Source: JAHEJB01 sp041748175
GTDB lineage: Bacteria > Bacteroidota > Rhodothermia > Rhodothermales > Rubricoccaceae
Reading direction: 5' to 3'
Assembly (NCBI GenBank): GCA_041748175.1
Contig: JBGTDU010000077.1
Location: 38,590 to 102,589 of the forward strand
DNA: 64,000 bases
Shown here: positions 33,697 to 42,663 of the stretch, in pieces
Layout of the letters: each line of letters opens with the position of its first letter
Position numbering within the stretch: the first letter of the stretch is position 1
Made by a program: the position numbers and the translations under genes
The notes under the pieces: model-generated
What the model saw: only the letters and a program-made list of their open reading frames with translations
The model's database searches: none
What the model was told of the DNA's origin: nothing

Positions 33697-34605
33697 ATGC
33701 TTCCCGCTTCTCGTTCGTCGCTTCGTTATGATGCTGGCCTGCTGCTCGTGGTTCTGATCTGGGGATTGAATTTCCCGGTCATTAAAGTACCACTGGAGGT
33801 GATGCATCCGTTCACGGTCAATCTTTTTCGATTTGTCGTGTCTGCGGCTGTTTTGGGTGCGGCCTGGGCGGTTGAGGCCCGTCGAACTTCCAGACGGTTC
33901 TTTTCGGTTTTCCTTGAACGCCCCTGGAGCATCACGGGGCTCGGAATGATCGGCCATGTTGGCTATCAGGTGCTGTTCATTCTGGGCGTATCGCAGACGG
34001 GCGCGGGGAATGCCGCCCTCATCATCGCATCGAGTCCGATGTGGACGGCGCTACTCGGCCATGCGCTAAACATCGATCGACTTCGCGCGGCGCAATGGGC
34101 TGGGCTTGGGCTGAGCTTCGCCGGCGTCATCGTCATTGTACTGGCCGGAAGCGGCGCGCTTGCCTTTTCGAACTCAACCTTTCTCGGAAACGTGCTGATG
34201 CTTTTCGGCGCTGTCTTCTGGGCACTTTACACGGTATTCAGTCGGCCCATTCTCACGCGCGGAACGCCTGCACTTGGGCTCACGTTTTTCGGAGTGCTTG
34301 CCGCAATGCCGATTCTGGCTGGTCTCGGTCTGTTTACGCTGCCCGAAACTAGCTGGGCCGGTTTCGAGGCCGTGACGTGGATTGCCCTGCTCTTCTCGGG
34401 TGGTCTCTCAACGGGCGTTGCTTATGCGATATGGATTATGGCTGTCAAGAAGGTTGGCCCATCGCAAACCGCGGCGTTCTCGAACCTCGTGCCGTTCGTT
34501 GCCCTCGTCGCTGCATACTTCCTCCTGAGCGAGCCCATCACCCTCGTGCAGGTTGTCGGAGGGTTGATGATTGTTGGCGGGTTGGTTGTGCTTCGCAGAT
34601 TCTAA
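33697..34605 (+). CDS. DMT-superfamily (EamA) permease
   Basis: Inner-membrane transporter of 302 aa with ten predicted helices in two EamA repeats of five. The first repeat opens LLLVVLIWGLNFPVIKV and contains FILGVSQTGAGNAALIIASSPMWTALLG; the second ends AYAIWIMAVKKVGPSQTAAFSNLVPFVALVAAYFLL. RhaT/EamA relatives export amino acids or metabolites; substrate is unknown. ATG 33697 divergent from the MerR gene, with a 4-bp tail overlap into the convergent CvpA gene. Confidence 0.9.
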   Translation: MLPASRSSLRYDAGLLLVVLIWGLNFPVIKVPLEVMHPFTVNLFRFVVSAAVLGAAWAVEARRTSRRFFSVFLERPWSITGLGMIGHVGYQVLFILGVSQTGAGNAALIIASSPMWTALLGHALNIDRLRAAQWAGLGLSFAGVIVIVLAGSGALAFSNSTFLGNVLMLFGAVFWALYTVFSRPILTRGTPALGLTFFGVLAAMPILAGLGLFTLPETSWAGFEAVTWIALLFSGGLSTGVAYAIWIMAVKKVGPSQTAAFSNLVPFVALVAAYFLLSEPITLVQVVGGLMIVGGLVVLRRF

Positions 34606-35210
34606 GCCGAAGTGGATCGCGCTGGCGCCCGAATGTTCGTGAGCACACCCGGAGCGCCGTCTTCACGGCTCTCCTGCCAACTGTTGAACTTGTCGAGCAG
34701 CGCATCCTGAATACCCGGAGTTATGGCCTGAAGAATATTCCAGGTTTCCGGCGCGACGGCCTCGATAGGATCGGACAAGAGCGACTCTGCTCGGGCCTCG
34801 CTCCCGATCAGCCACGCATCGCCGCCGGGACGTGGCGAAAACCCCGTGACCAGCAAGAGGATGCTGAGGCTGAAAGCCGATTTTAGACCGCCCAGCAAAG
34901 CGCCCGACATCGTGTCGATGGAGGAAAGCCTGGCGGCTTCGAGCCCTTTCCGAAACGCATGACCAATCGCAGCGACAGCGCCAAGGATTGCCGCGAAGAT
35001 GACGATGAAACCGATAATGGGGGCGATTCGGTCGGAGAACCCGATGCGCTCGACAACCGCCGATCCGACCGGCCCCATCAGCGCCGCTCCGAAAACGAAA
35101 GCAAAGAACAGCCCGACAGTGGCGAGCAGTTGCTTTGCCAGCCCGCTGCGATATCCCCTGAATACGCCGAACCCGATAACGGCCAGAAAAAAGAAGTCGA
35201 GCGTGGTCAT
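34602..35210 (-). CDS. cvpA: CvpA-family membrane protein
   Basis: Inner-membrane protein of 202 aa. It begins TTLDFFFLAVIGFGVFRGYRSGLAKQL, the CvpA signature, with four hydrophobic helices up to about residue 125 (FVFGAALMGPVGSAV, APIIGFIVIFAAILGAVAAIG, MSGALLGGLKSAFSLSILLL). The C-terminal 75 residues are soluble. CvpA homologues influence colicin V production and envelope stability; the precise job here is unknown. Follows yqeY by 11 bp. Confidence 0.88.
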   Translation of the reverse strand: MTTLDFFFLAVIGFGVFRGYRSGLAKQLLATVGLFFAFVFGAALMGPVGSAVVERIGFSDRIAPIIGFIVIFAAILGAVAAIGHAFRKGLEAARLSSIDTMSGALLGGLKSAFSLSILLLVTGFSPRPGGDAWLIGSEARAESLLSDPIEAVAPETWNILQAITPGIQDALLDKFNSWQESREDGAPGVLTNIRAPARSTSA

Positions 35211-35221
35211 AGCTGTCTCGG

Positions 35222-35668
35222 CTAGCCTTTCAACGCGGCCTCCACGGCCTGGCGGACGCGATTGCCATCGGCCTTTCCGCGGAGTGCCTGCATGGCCTGG
35301 CCCATCACACGGCCCATGTCCTGTATACCAGCGGCCCCGGTTTGCTCAACGATCGCTTGAACTGCTGCTCGAATTTCATCCTCAGAAAGTTGCTCGGGTA
35401 GATACCCCTCGATCACCACGAGTTCCGCCGCCTCCAGGTCTGCCAGATCATCACGCCCGGCCTCGCGGAATTGATCGATCGAGTCCCGGCGCTGCTTGGC
35501 TTGCTTTTGAACAAGCGCAATGTGGTCGTCGTGGCGGACTACTCCCCCCCCACTCTTTTCCTTTTCGAGGATGGCAGCGCTAAGCATCCGGATTGCACCG
35601 AGGCGCACACGATCCTTTGCGCGCATCGCATCCTTCAGGTCGTTCGAGAGTTGTTCCTTTAACGACAT
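35222..35668 (-). CDS. GatB/YqeY domain protein
   Basis: Stand-alone YqeY-like tail domain of 148 aa from ATG 35668 (MSLKEQLSNDLKDAMRAKDRVRLGAIRML). The RLGAIRML helix and the VIEGYLPEQLSEDEIRAAVQAIVEQTGA segment match the family, as does the GRVMGQAMQALRGKADGNRVRQAVEAAL tail. GatB uses this domain to grip tRNA; free YqeY proteins are poorly characterised. In a minus-strand unit with the PEGA-like and CvpA genes. A longer in-frame reading (to 35725) would overlap the upstream gene. Confidence 0.92.
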   Translation of the reverse strand: MSLKEQLSNDLKDAMRAKDRVRLGAIRMLSAAILEKEKSGGGVVRHDDHIALVQKQAKQRRDSIDQFREAGRDDLADLEAAELVVIEGYLPEQLSEDEIRAAVQAIVEQTGAAGIQDMGRVMGQAMQALRGKADGNRVRQAVEAALKG

Positions 35669-35721
35669 GGGTGCGCAGCTTCTGTGACCGGAGAAGATAG
35701 CGCCCTCTTCTGTCCGCCCAT

Positions 35722-36522
35722 TCACCGCAGAATAAACCGGACGGCCAGAACCGTAATTCCCGCTTGCATGACACCCAAGGCTCCGAGCGAGTAAAGATCG
35801 AGCCGCTCGGCCTCCTGTTTCAGCAGTGGGTTCCCACGCTCGAGGCTGTCAGGGTTGCGATAGCGGTCGTCAACCCCGTCCGCCTCGAATTTGAAGTAGA
35901 TGGCCAGGCTCGTCGCCGCAAGCGCGACACCGGCGGCGGCATAATCGATCCACCGCTTCGGCTGTGTAGGTGGAACCCACGATGTGGCGCCATCCAGGGC
36001 CGTCCCTGCTTCAAGGGGTTGCAGGACGAACGTATAGTGATTGAATGACGAATCGCCCGGAGCCAATTCAGCCGGGCGAAAACCCGTCCGCCGGGCTACG
36101 AGCGTGCCGTCCATCGGCTCATGCCGATCGACGATGACCGGTGCGATTCCGAGTACCTCGTCCTGTCCACCGTTTCTCAAAACGACCTCTGCGCCAGGAG
36201 GTAGCGAGTCGATCCGATGGCGAACTGGTAAATCCAGCCGAAGCGTCGTGGTCTCTCCGGGTCTGATCGTCACGTCGGCGGTCGATCTCCGCGGCGACCA
36301 CGCATCTGAGATTGCCTCGACAAGTGTTAGCTGCGTCGGGCCGACGGGGACCAGGAATGGACCCTCGGACGCCAAGCCAAGGGCGTCATCGCCAATCATG
36401 ACGACGGCTTCCAAAGAGTTCGTCTCAATTATCAAAAGCCCATTAGCCGACGGAAGTACCTGGCCTGCCACGGGCAAGGAATGCAGCAGCGACGCTATGA
36501 GGATGAGCTGAACATGTCGCAT
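35722..36522 (-). CDS. PEGA-domain-like exported membrane protein
   Basis: Protein of 266 aa from ATG 36522, giving a signal peptide MRHVQLILIASLLHSLPVAG. The first half has PEGA-type repeats (LIIETNSLEAVVMIGDDALG, then RIDSLPPGAEVVLRNGG and IVDRHEPMDGTLVARRTGF), a beta surface domain often seen with secreted or OMP partners. The C-terminal third holds two hydrophobic helices (YAAAGVALAATSLAIYF and ALGVMQAGITVLAVRFIL). It starts 10 bp after the PQQ-propeller gene, so it belongs to the envelope operon. Function unknown. Confidence 0.78.
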   Translation of the reverse strand: MRHVQLILIASLLHSLPVAGQVLPSANGLLIIETNSLEAVVMIGDDALGLASEGPFLVPVGPTQLTLVEAISDAWSPRRSTADVTIRPGETTTLRLDLPVRHRIDSLPPGAEVVLRNGGQDEVLGIAPVIVDRHEPMDGTLVARRTGFRPAELAPGDSSFNHYTFVLQPLEAGTALDGATSWVPPTQPKRWIDYAAAGVALAATSLAIYFKFEADGVDDRYRNPDSLERGNPLLKQEAERLDLYSLGALGVMQAGITVLAVRFILR

Positions 36523-36532
36523 CGATTTCCCT

Positions 36533-37720
36533 TCAGTTCTCTGCGGTGTGGGCGTCAGCGCGTTGGGCATTGAACGCGTGAACAAAATTGGGCTCGGACA
36601 AGACGACCAGGATTCCATCTCGCGCCGTCATCGCCGACTTGACGCGACCCGGAAGCGTTTCCTCCCAGACGACTTCGCCCGTCGATGAGTCCAAGGCCAC
36701 GACGCGCTCATCAAGGGTTCCGACAAATACGTAGGCGCCTGAGAGCAGTGGCGCGGCTGCGATGTTTCCGTCGAAGCGGCGGGTCCACAACACCGTGCCC
36801 GTAGCCGGATCGAGGCATCGCACGATTCCGTCGGAGGCCCCGACGATCAAATAGCGTTCGTCAACGGCGGGGGTCGCAAAACGAATAAGTTCGGAGTCTG
36901 CCACAAGTTGCCAGACGACTTCTCCCGTCGCTGAATCGAGCGCGAGCATCCGGCCCTGCGTGGACGGAATGAAGAGCCGGCCAGAAAATGCCGCCGGCGT
37001 CCGCACAATGGGAAGGCCGGTTTCGCTCCGCCATTCCACCTCACCGGTCGCAGGGTTCAACGCGACGATCCCCCCAGCATCATCGGCGAGGGCAACGAGA
37101 TTGCCGCCGATCTCGGTTGGAGCCGCATAGAACGCGCGGGTCGTGTCAAATTGCACGAACCACCTGGCCGTGCCCGTCTGAGGCTCGATTCCGCGGACCG
37201 TTCCATCGAGCGCGGCGGCGACCAGCGTCTCTCCCGAAAGCAGAAGCCCTGCGGCGTGCCAGTTCTCTCGAAGCGTCCAGGCTTTGGAGCCCGTCGCCAG
37301 GTTGTAACCGACCAGGCCATCCTTTCCCGCCGCCAGGGGGACTACCAGCAGTCGTTCGTCAACGAGAACCGGCGCGCCCTCGATGGCCTCCCCCAGCGAC
37401 GTGCGTCCTAACTTTTGACCAGAACCCAGTTCGATCACATCTATGTTTCCGGCGAGCGAGGAAATGATAACGTAGCCTCCCGCAACCAACGGCGAGGCGG
37501 CTGCAAACCCGCCTTCCGTTTCATAATCCCAACGCAACGCGAGAGGCGGACTCGGGCCTTCGGTCGTCGAATTCGCGCGTGCGCTGGATCCCCCATCGGT
37601 TGTGATGTCGTCGGGAGCTACAGCAAGCGCATGCCCGACGCTAAGCGTCTCGCATCCAGAGAAGACGAGAATCGCGGCAAGCAACCAGCCGCTCATCGAC
37701 AACCTGCATCGCGTTTCCAT
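36533..37720 (-). CDS. PQQ-type beta-propeller lipoprotein (BamB-like)
   Basis: Predicted lipoprotein of 395 aa: signal with lipobox VFSGC at about residue 23. The body is a seven-to-eight-blade propeller built of A-LDSxTGEVVW type repeats (IVALNPATGEVEWRSET, MLALDSATGEVVWQL, CLDPATGTVLWTRRF, VVALDSSTGEVVWEE), the fold of BamB and quinoprotein dehydrogenases. No dehydrogenase active-site motifs are seen. One base overlaps the stop of the barrel protein upstream (TGATG), so the two are translationally coupled; with an Omp85-type partner, a BamB-like scaffold role in the outer membrane is plausible. Confidence 0.85.
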   Translation of the reverse strand: METRCRLSMSGWLLAAILVFSGCETLSVGHALAVAPDDITTDGGSSARANSTTEGPSPPLALRWDYETEGGFAAASPLVAGGYVIISSLAGNIDVIELGSGQKLGRTSLGEAIEGAPVLVDERLLVVPLAAGKDGLVGYNLATGSKAWTLRENWHAAGLLLSGETLVAAALDGTVRGIEPQTGTARWFVQFDTTRAFYAAPTEIGGNLVALADDAGGIVALNPATGEVEWRSETGLPIVRTPAAFSGRLFIPSTQGRMLALDSATGEVVWQLVADSELIRFATPAVDERYLIVGASDGIVRCLDPATGTVLWTRRFDGNIAAAPLLSGAYVFVGTLDERVVALDSSTGEVVWEETLPGRVKSAMTARDGILVVLSEPNFVHAFNAQRADAHTAEN

Positions 37721-40700
37721 CAGAAATCGAAGCCAAAGAAGAACTGATTGAAAGACTGTCGCTCATCCCAGTTGATGCCTGTTGGGAAACGGTACCCAAT
37801 ATCGTAGCGCAGTACGATGCCGCCGTAGATGTTCATCCGAACGCCTGTACCAATCGATCCGATCGTTCGGCCAATCTCGAACCCTGAACCTGGATCGAGC
37901 TCGACGTCGTTGTAGCCCTCGTTCCACAGATGCGCGGCGTCGACGAACACGGCTGCGCGGAGGTTTGCAATGCCAAAGGGTTCGAGGACGGGGATCCAGG
38001 CGCTCGGTGCAACGGCTAACGGGAAGCGCAATTCGTGCGACGTAAACCAGAGATGCTTGCCACGAAGGCGGAAGAACGGATATCCACGCAGATTCCACGA
38101 CCCGCCCAGAAGCTGAAGCCGGGCTCGTCTGCCCACGTTGGCGCGAACAGTGCCCCAGGACGCCAGCGTAACACCGGGAACAATCCGGAAATACTTGCGA
38201 AGGTCCGCGATGAGCGAGTAGTAGCTGACGTTGGAGTTCAGCACGTCGGTCGTGTAGCCCGCAGCAACGGTGCCTCGCCAGCCATCCTCCGGGCCGTTGA
38301 GCCCATACAGTGTGGCGTCGTGAACCAGACCTACAGAGTTCGAGAGGAGCACGGATTCCAGATCGACTTCATCGAAGAACTGGTCCTTCTGGCTCCAGCC
38401 CAGGGACGTGTTGATTTCTATTCGCCGAAACTTGGAGAGTGGGAAGCTGACCAAACCGATGCCGCCGTACACTTGTTCGTAGAACACGGGGAAGCCATCC
38501 GGCGCATCCGGATCCGTACGGTCGTACCGCTGGCCAGCAAGGCGATAGATGCCATAGCCGTAGTTGGCTCGGCGCCCCAGGTGGATCCGCGTCACGCCGA
38601 GGTTCAGGCTCTCCAGAAAGGAGCGACCCAGCGTGTTCTGGCTGTAGGCGGTTACCTGCCAGATATCGTTCCCGATTACGTCGGAGAACAAGACGGATGC
38701 CCCGCCACCCGTGCCGAAGACCGGATTCGTGCTTACGCCGCCCTGGGCGATATCGAGCTGATAGTGACGTCGGTAGCGGAAGCTCCGGGTTGAATCCGTC
38801 ACGACATGCCGATCAAACGACCACGGTTCCCGGTCGAGCGGGACGCGGGAGCGGACGGTTTCGCGGGGATGGGCAATCAGCGAATCGACCTCCATCTGCC
38901 GGATGGTGAAGCGTTGGTCCTCGAAGCTGGCGAAAACCAGCCGCCCGTCGGAGGTCCACACGGGGTCGAAAGACGCGCCACTGAACGAGGTCAGGCGGCG
39001 GGTTGTGTTGGGAAGGACGAAACCCAGCTCTGTCCCGCGTGACGGCTGGACGGCGGCGCTCACGCTGTCGATGGCGGCATGGGCACGGGTATCGAGTCTC
39101 GCAGCTACGTTCTCCACTCGGGCGGTCGTAAGCGTAGGCGATGGGTCGGGCCGATTGCCCTCGACGGCGTCAACGCTGCCTCCGTCCGCCATCTCATCCG
39201 GGCTGTCGACCACGTTCTCGGCTTCAGATCTACCCACCTCTTCGTCCGGGCCGTCCGTCGCCCTTTCCGCTTCGCCATCGGGACCCAGAACTTCGTTGAC
39301 AGAGCCTTCCATTCTCTCGCTGCTCCTCTCCTGAACGGCACCATCCATCGGGGCATCGACGGCCAGAACTGGCTCCTGCCCGGCCGCCATATCGGCCACC
39401 CACAAATCCTGGGCACTAAACTTTCCATCCGGCTGACGGCGGGCGCTGGCGAAAACGACCTGGCTACCGTCGGGGCTCCAGCGCGGCGAAAGGTCTGTGT
39501 GGTCGCCGTACGTCACATAGCGAATGTTGCCCGATGTGACATCGAACGTGAAAAGGTTGTACGCGCCGTTTGCTCCTATTGCGGTGCGGTCGGAAGAGAA
39601 GACAAGCTGACGACCATCGGGGCTCCAGTCGGGGTCCCGGTCGTCGTACGTGTCATTGGTCAGGCGTCGAAGTGTCGCCGAATCGCGGTCATAGGAATAG
39701 AGATCGGCCCAGCCCGCCTCGTTGATTCCCGTGAAGGCCAGTTCGCCACCGTCGGGGCTCCATGTCGGCGAGTAAACGGCGACGAGATCCTCAAAGTCAT
39801 AGAGGCCAACGCGTTCGCGCGATCGCAGATCGTATACATGGATTACATCCCTCTCGCCGCGCTGTGTGACGAAGGCGAGCAGCCCGTCCTCCGAGACATC
39901 CATGCGGCTCTCAAAAAGGTGGAAGGCCTCGAAGTCCTGGCTCGTCCCGCCGCGCACCAGTTGTTCGGCGTCACCGGTAGGCTGGTAGTCGTCGTCGACC
40001 GGCATGGCATAGACGTCCGTATAGCCGCCGACGTTGGCAACATAGATCACCTCGCGCGATCCATCAGGCCGTTCGTGGACGACCGGCTTCATGTTGAACC
40101 CTCGGGATGCAACGCCGTCGGCGATAATCGTGGGTATGTCGGCGTCCTCGAACAAGGGCAGATACTGCTCACGTAGCCACGTCGTCCAGCGGTCGGAAAT
40201 CGTGTGGAAATCCTCTCGCAGGACGAATTCCATCACTTTGTTGAAGTCGCTGTCGCGCCACGAATTCTCCATGAGCTGCAAGATTTTCTCCTCACCGTAT
40301 TCTTCGCTGATGAACCGGCAAAGCGCCTCGCCCTCCTTGTACATGACGTAGGTGCCATAAATGCGGTTGAGGTTCTCCAGCGGCACGAAGAAGTTGCTGG
40401 CCATGGCATCGCGCAAAACCATCTCGTGCTGGTAATCCGGTTCGCCGCTCCAGTACTCGGCCAGGCCCTCCGTGAACCACAGCGGGAAGAGCCTGTCTAC
40501 GGGTTTGCGGTGGTCGCGCAGGACGCGCGTGAACTTCGAGTACGTGAACACATGCACGGTCTCGTGGCGGATTACCCGCCGAAAGCGGTGCAGGTCGCCA
40601 TTCGCCGGGACGACCACGCGGCCCTTCAGAAACTCGAAGAACCCCCCTACCCCATCGGGAATGAATCCCGGCGTTACGTTCGTCTGTTTGAAGTGCAGGT

Positions 40701-41004
40701 TGGAGGAGTAGAAGATGAGAGGCACCCGATGCGTCAGCGAGAAATCGAATCGGTTCTCGAGTTCCTCGTAGGCCTCTTCGGCGAAGTGCGCGCCGTGCTC
40801 CGCCAGCGTCTGCATCTCGGGGTAGTAGTAGATGTCGAAGTGCTCGGTTTCGAGCACGTGCCAGTCGAATTGCTCGTACTGGATCTTGTTGCGGCCGAAG
40901 TACTGCGCCGCCGCCGCAGGAGCCATGAGGGCCAGCACACACGCGGCCACGCCCAGGCGGAAACCCCAGGTGGGCAGCGGGGAACGGTTGCGGTTTGCGG
41001 ACAT
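37720..41004 (-). CDS. Chimeric outer-membrane protein: MA-like metalloprotease + TolB-type propeller + Omp85 barrel
   Basis: Protein of 1094 aa. A signal peptide (to about residue 33) is followed by a peptidase MA-like domain with the gluzincin motif H147-E148-T-V-H151 and a third ligand region WFTEGLAEY (Glu179). Residues about 330-540 carry PD40 repeats (YSPTWSPDGGELAFTG, RDPDWSPDGRQLVFSSDR, LSPRWSPDGSQVVFASAR); an acidic linker follows, one more PD40 blade (FDPVWTSDGRLVFASFE), then a beta-barrel from about 760 to the terminal Phe (FNQFFFGFDF), with FRLRGKHLWFTSHELRFPL typical of the BamA/TamA surface-antigen domain. Heads the envelope operon. Cargo or substrate unknown. Confidence 0.85.
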   Translation of the reverse strand: MSANRNRSPLPTWGFRLGVAACVLALMAPAAAAQYFGRNKIQYEQFDWHVLETEHFDIYYYPEMQTLAEHGAHFAEEAYEELENRFDFSLTHRVPLIFYSSNLHFKQTNVTPGFIPDGVGGFFEFLKGRVVVPANGDLHRFRRVIRHETVHVFTYSKFTRVLRDHRKPVDRLFPLWFTEGLAEYWSGEPDYQHEMVLRDAMASNFFVPLENLNRIYGTYVMYKEGEALCRFISEEYGEEKILQLMENSWRDSDFNKVMEFVLREDFHTISDRWTTWLREQYLPLFEDADIPTIIADGVASRGFNMKPVVHERPDGSREVIYVANVGGYTDVYAMPVDDDYQPTGDAEQLVRGGTSQDFEAFHLFESRMDVSEDGLLAFVTQRGERDVIHVYDLRSRERVGLYDFEDLVAVYSPTWSPDGGELAFTGINEAGWADLYSYDRDSATLRRLTNDTYDDRDPDWSPDGRQLVFSSDRTAIGANGAYNLFTFDVTSGNIRYVTYGDHTDLSPRWSPDGSQVVFASARRQPDGKFSAQDLWVADMAAGQEPVLAVDAPMDGAVQERSSERMEGSVNEVLGPDGEAERATDGPDEEVGRSEAENVVDSPDEMADGGSVDAVEGNRPDPSPTLTTARVENVAARLDTRAHAAIDSVSAAVQPSRGTELGFVLPNTTRRLTSFSGASFDPVWTSDGRLVFASFEDQRFTIRQMEVDSLIAHPRETVRSRVPLDREPWSFDRHVVTDSTRSFRYRRHYQLDIAQGGVSTNPVFGTGGGASVLFSDVIGNDIWQVTAYSQNTLGRSFLESLNLGVTRIHLGRRANYGYGIYRLAGQRYDRTDPDAPDGFPVFYEQVYGGIGLVSFPLSKFRRIEINTSLGWSQKDQFFDEVDLESVLLSNSVGLVHDATLYGLNGPEDGWRGTVAAGYTTDVLNSNVSYYSLIADLRKYFRIVPGVTLASWGTVRANVGRRARLQLLGGSWNLRGYPFFRLRGKHLWFTSHELRFPLAVAPSAWIPVLEPFGIANLRAAVFVDAAHLWNEGYNDVELDPGSGFEIGRTIGSIGTGVRMNIYGGIVLRYDIGYRFPTGINWDERQSFNQFFFGFDF

Positions 41005-41229
41005 CGAGCGAGAGCAGGCCAGGAATGTCCACGATAGGGCCTTGCGCGGGTTTCGTCAAGGCACTCCGGCTGGCCGATGGGCGCTTTTATCGTGGCGTTA
41101 GAGGTTGGGGGCTAGCGTGGTCGTATGCCCACCGTGCTTCATGGGGCGGTTGGAGAAACCGCTTCCCATCCGAGTGCCGCTCCGTGTAAGTGAACCTGGA
41201 GAGATGGCGTCCAGATCAAACAAACCCGT

Positions 41230-41340
41230 GTCATCCCGAAACGAAGCTTTGTCATCCCGAAACGAAGTGAGGGATCTCCCAACGTCCGAGGTTGCGTCGG
41301 GCGTTGGGAGATCCTTCCTCCCTACGGTCGTCAGGATGAC
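41230..41340. repeat. Palindromic (REP-like) hairpin repeat, copy 1
   Basis: A stray GTCATCCCGAAACGAAG (41230-41246) precedes a hairpin: arm 41251-41284 (GTCATCCCGAAACGAAGTGA, GGGATCTCCCAACG) and arm 41302-41340 (CGTTGGGAGATCC ... GTCAGGATGAC). The inner 13 bp and outer 7 bp are perfect complements. Confidence 0.85.
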
Positions 41341-41390
41341 AGCGTTGGGGAGGGCGGGAAGTCTCTGGACTTGTACAAAGCCATCACGGC

Positions 41391-41508
41391 GCCATCCCGG
41401 AACGAAGCTCTGTCATCCCGAAACGCAGTGAGGGATCACCCAACATCCGGGGTTGCATCATGCTTCGGAGATTGGGACATCCCTCTTCGTTGCCCTCATC
41501 GGGATGAC
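41391..41508. repeat. Palindromic (REP-like) hairpin repeat, copy 2
   Basis: Same architecture as the preceding copy: a short extra left arm (GCCATCCCGGAACGAAG), then GTCATCCCGAAACGCAGTGA with GGGATCACCCAAC, and the right arm ending CATCGGGATGAC. Arms are diverged by several substitutions. Confidence 0.8.
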
Positions 41509-41524
41509 ATCGCGCGTAGGGGAC

Positions 41525-41569
41525 TGGGAGATCCCTCCCCACCCGACTAGACGGGGTCGTCAGGATGAT
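41525..41569. repeat. Isolated right arm of the hairpin repeat
   Basis: TGGGAGATCCCTCCCC at the left and GTCGTCAGGATGA at the right match the right arm of the full copies, with no left arm: a truncated third copy. Confidence 0.7.
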
Positions 41570-41593
41570 AGGGGTGGCCTTGCCCCACGGTGC

Positions 41594-42643
41594 CTACTCC
41601 GCCAACAACCCCTTCAACCGCTGGATGCTCTCAACCGGCGAAGGATCTACGTGCTGGCGCATCGCAAGCCAGAAGCTGGTCCAGTCGCCGAGCTGGATGA
41701 GGGAGCACATACGGGCCAGGCGGCTTTCGCCTTCCGTTTCCGCCTCGTACCACGAGCCTATGTGGGGGCGCACGATCTCGCGGGTGATGTCCATGCGGCG
41801 CTGGATCTGAGCGTGGTCGTTACGGTCGCGGAGGACGACGACCGCCACGCGCTCGGCAATCTCTCGTGGCGCGGCCTCGAAACTCATGATCTCGTTATGG
41901 TCGAGTTCGGGGAATAGATGGCCGACAGCCGGGGTCTTTGCGTTTTCGTGAATCTGGGTGCGCCAGCGGAGATTGACGGCCTCCAGCAAACCCACGCCGC
42001 TATAAATGAAGGGCAGCTTTCCGTGCAGCGCGTCGGCCATTTCAAGCGACTGGTTCGGGCCCATGTGGGAGAAGTCCGCCGAGCGTTGATGCCCCGAACT
42101 CAGTGTTTCCGCGACGTCGTCGTCCGAAATCGAGGCGAGTCCAAACGCGCGCGCCAACCGGAGCACGACCCCGAATGAATAGCCTAGCGCTGCCCGGGGC
42201 TGAAGACCGCCCGGGATCTCGACCCATTTTAGCCCCGCCGATTCGACGCGTTCCTTTGCCTCCCCGCCGGATGTAACGACAACGACCGTGGCACGGCGTT
42301 CCATAGCCTGCGCGAATGCTGAAAGCGTCTCCTCCGTCCCGCCCGAGTAGGTCGAGACGATGACGAGCGTCTTTTTGCCGACCCAGCCGGGGAGGTCGTA
42401 GCCGCGAACACACTGAAATGGAAGGGAGCACTCCGGCTCAATGAGCGTCCGCACGAGGTCGCCGCCGATGGCCGAGCCGCCCATGCCGCACACCACAACA
42501 CCATCGAACTGACTGGCCGTGTATCCGAATGCGTCCGCTACGCCGCCGCGTTCCCATCCTTCCTGAAGATGCTCCGGAAAGGCTTTGATGGCCGCGTGCA
42601 TGTGGGCTGGATCGAGTGCTTCAAGAAGTCCGGCGAGGGTCAT
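41594..42643 (-). CDS. Bifunctional phosphoglucose/phosphomannose isomerase
   Basis: SIS-domain sugar isomerase, 349 aa from ATG 42643 (MTLAGLLEALDPAHMHAAIK). First SIS domain: VVCGMGGSAIGGDLVRTL, then LVIVSTYSGGTEETLSAFAQA. Length and the PGI/PMI layout (ELDHNEIMSFEA near residue 260, containing Glu/His catalytic residues) match the archaeal-type bifunctional family. It interconverts glucose-6-P, mannose-6-P and fructose-6-P, feeding glycolysis and GDP-mannose for glycan synthesis. Starts 20 bp after the EI gene. Confidence 0.9.
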   Translation of the reverse strand: MTLAGLLEALDPAHMHAAIKAFPEHLQEGWERGGVADAFGYTASQFDGVVVCGMGGSAIGGDLVRTLIEPECSLPFQCVRGYDLPGWVGKKTLVIVSTYSGGTEETLSAFAQAMERRATVVVVTSGGEAKERVESAGLKWVEIPGGLQPRAALGYSFGVVLRLARAFGLASISDDDVAETLSSGHQRSADFSHMGPNQSLEMADALHGKLPFIYSGVGLLEAVNLRWRTQIHENAKTPAVGHLFPELDHNEIMSFEAAPREIAERVAVVVLRDRNDHAQIQRRMDITREIVRPHIGSWYEAETEGESRLARMCSLIQLGDWTSFWLAMRQHVDPSPVESIQRLKGLLAE

Positions 42644-42663
42644 TGGTCGGGGAATCGAATGAA

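Larger units (their letters stand above)
41005..41593. other. Gene-free stretch with palindromic repeats
   Basis: 589 bp between two minus-strand genes. The right two-thirds is a cluster of hairpin repeats (entries below). Short open readings here follow repeat sequence and are not credible genes. The left 220 bp shows nothing recognisable. Confidence 0.7.

Noticed and set aside
41105..41917. Open frames running through the palindromic repeats
   Set aside because: Their sequence is repeat arms or the antisense of the isomerase gene; no start site or family similarity.
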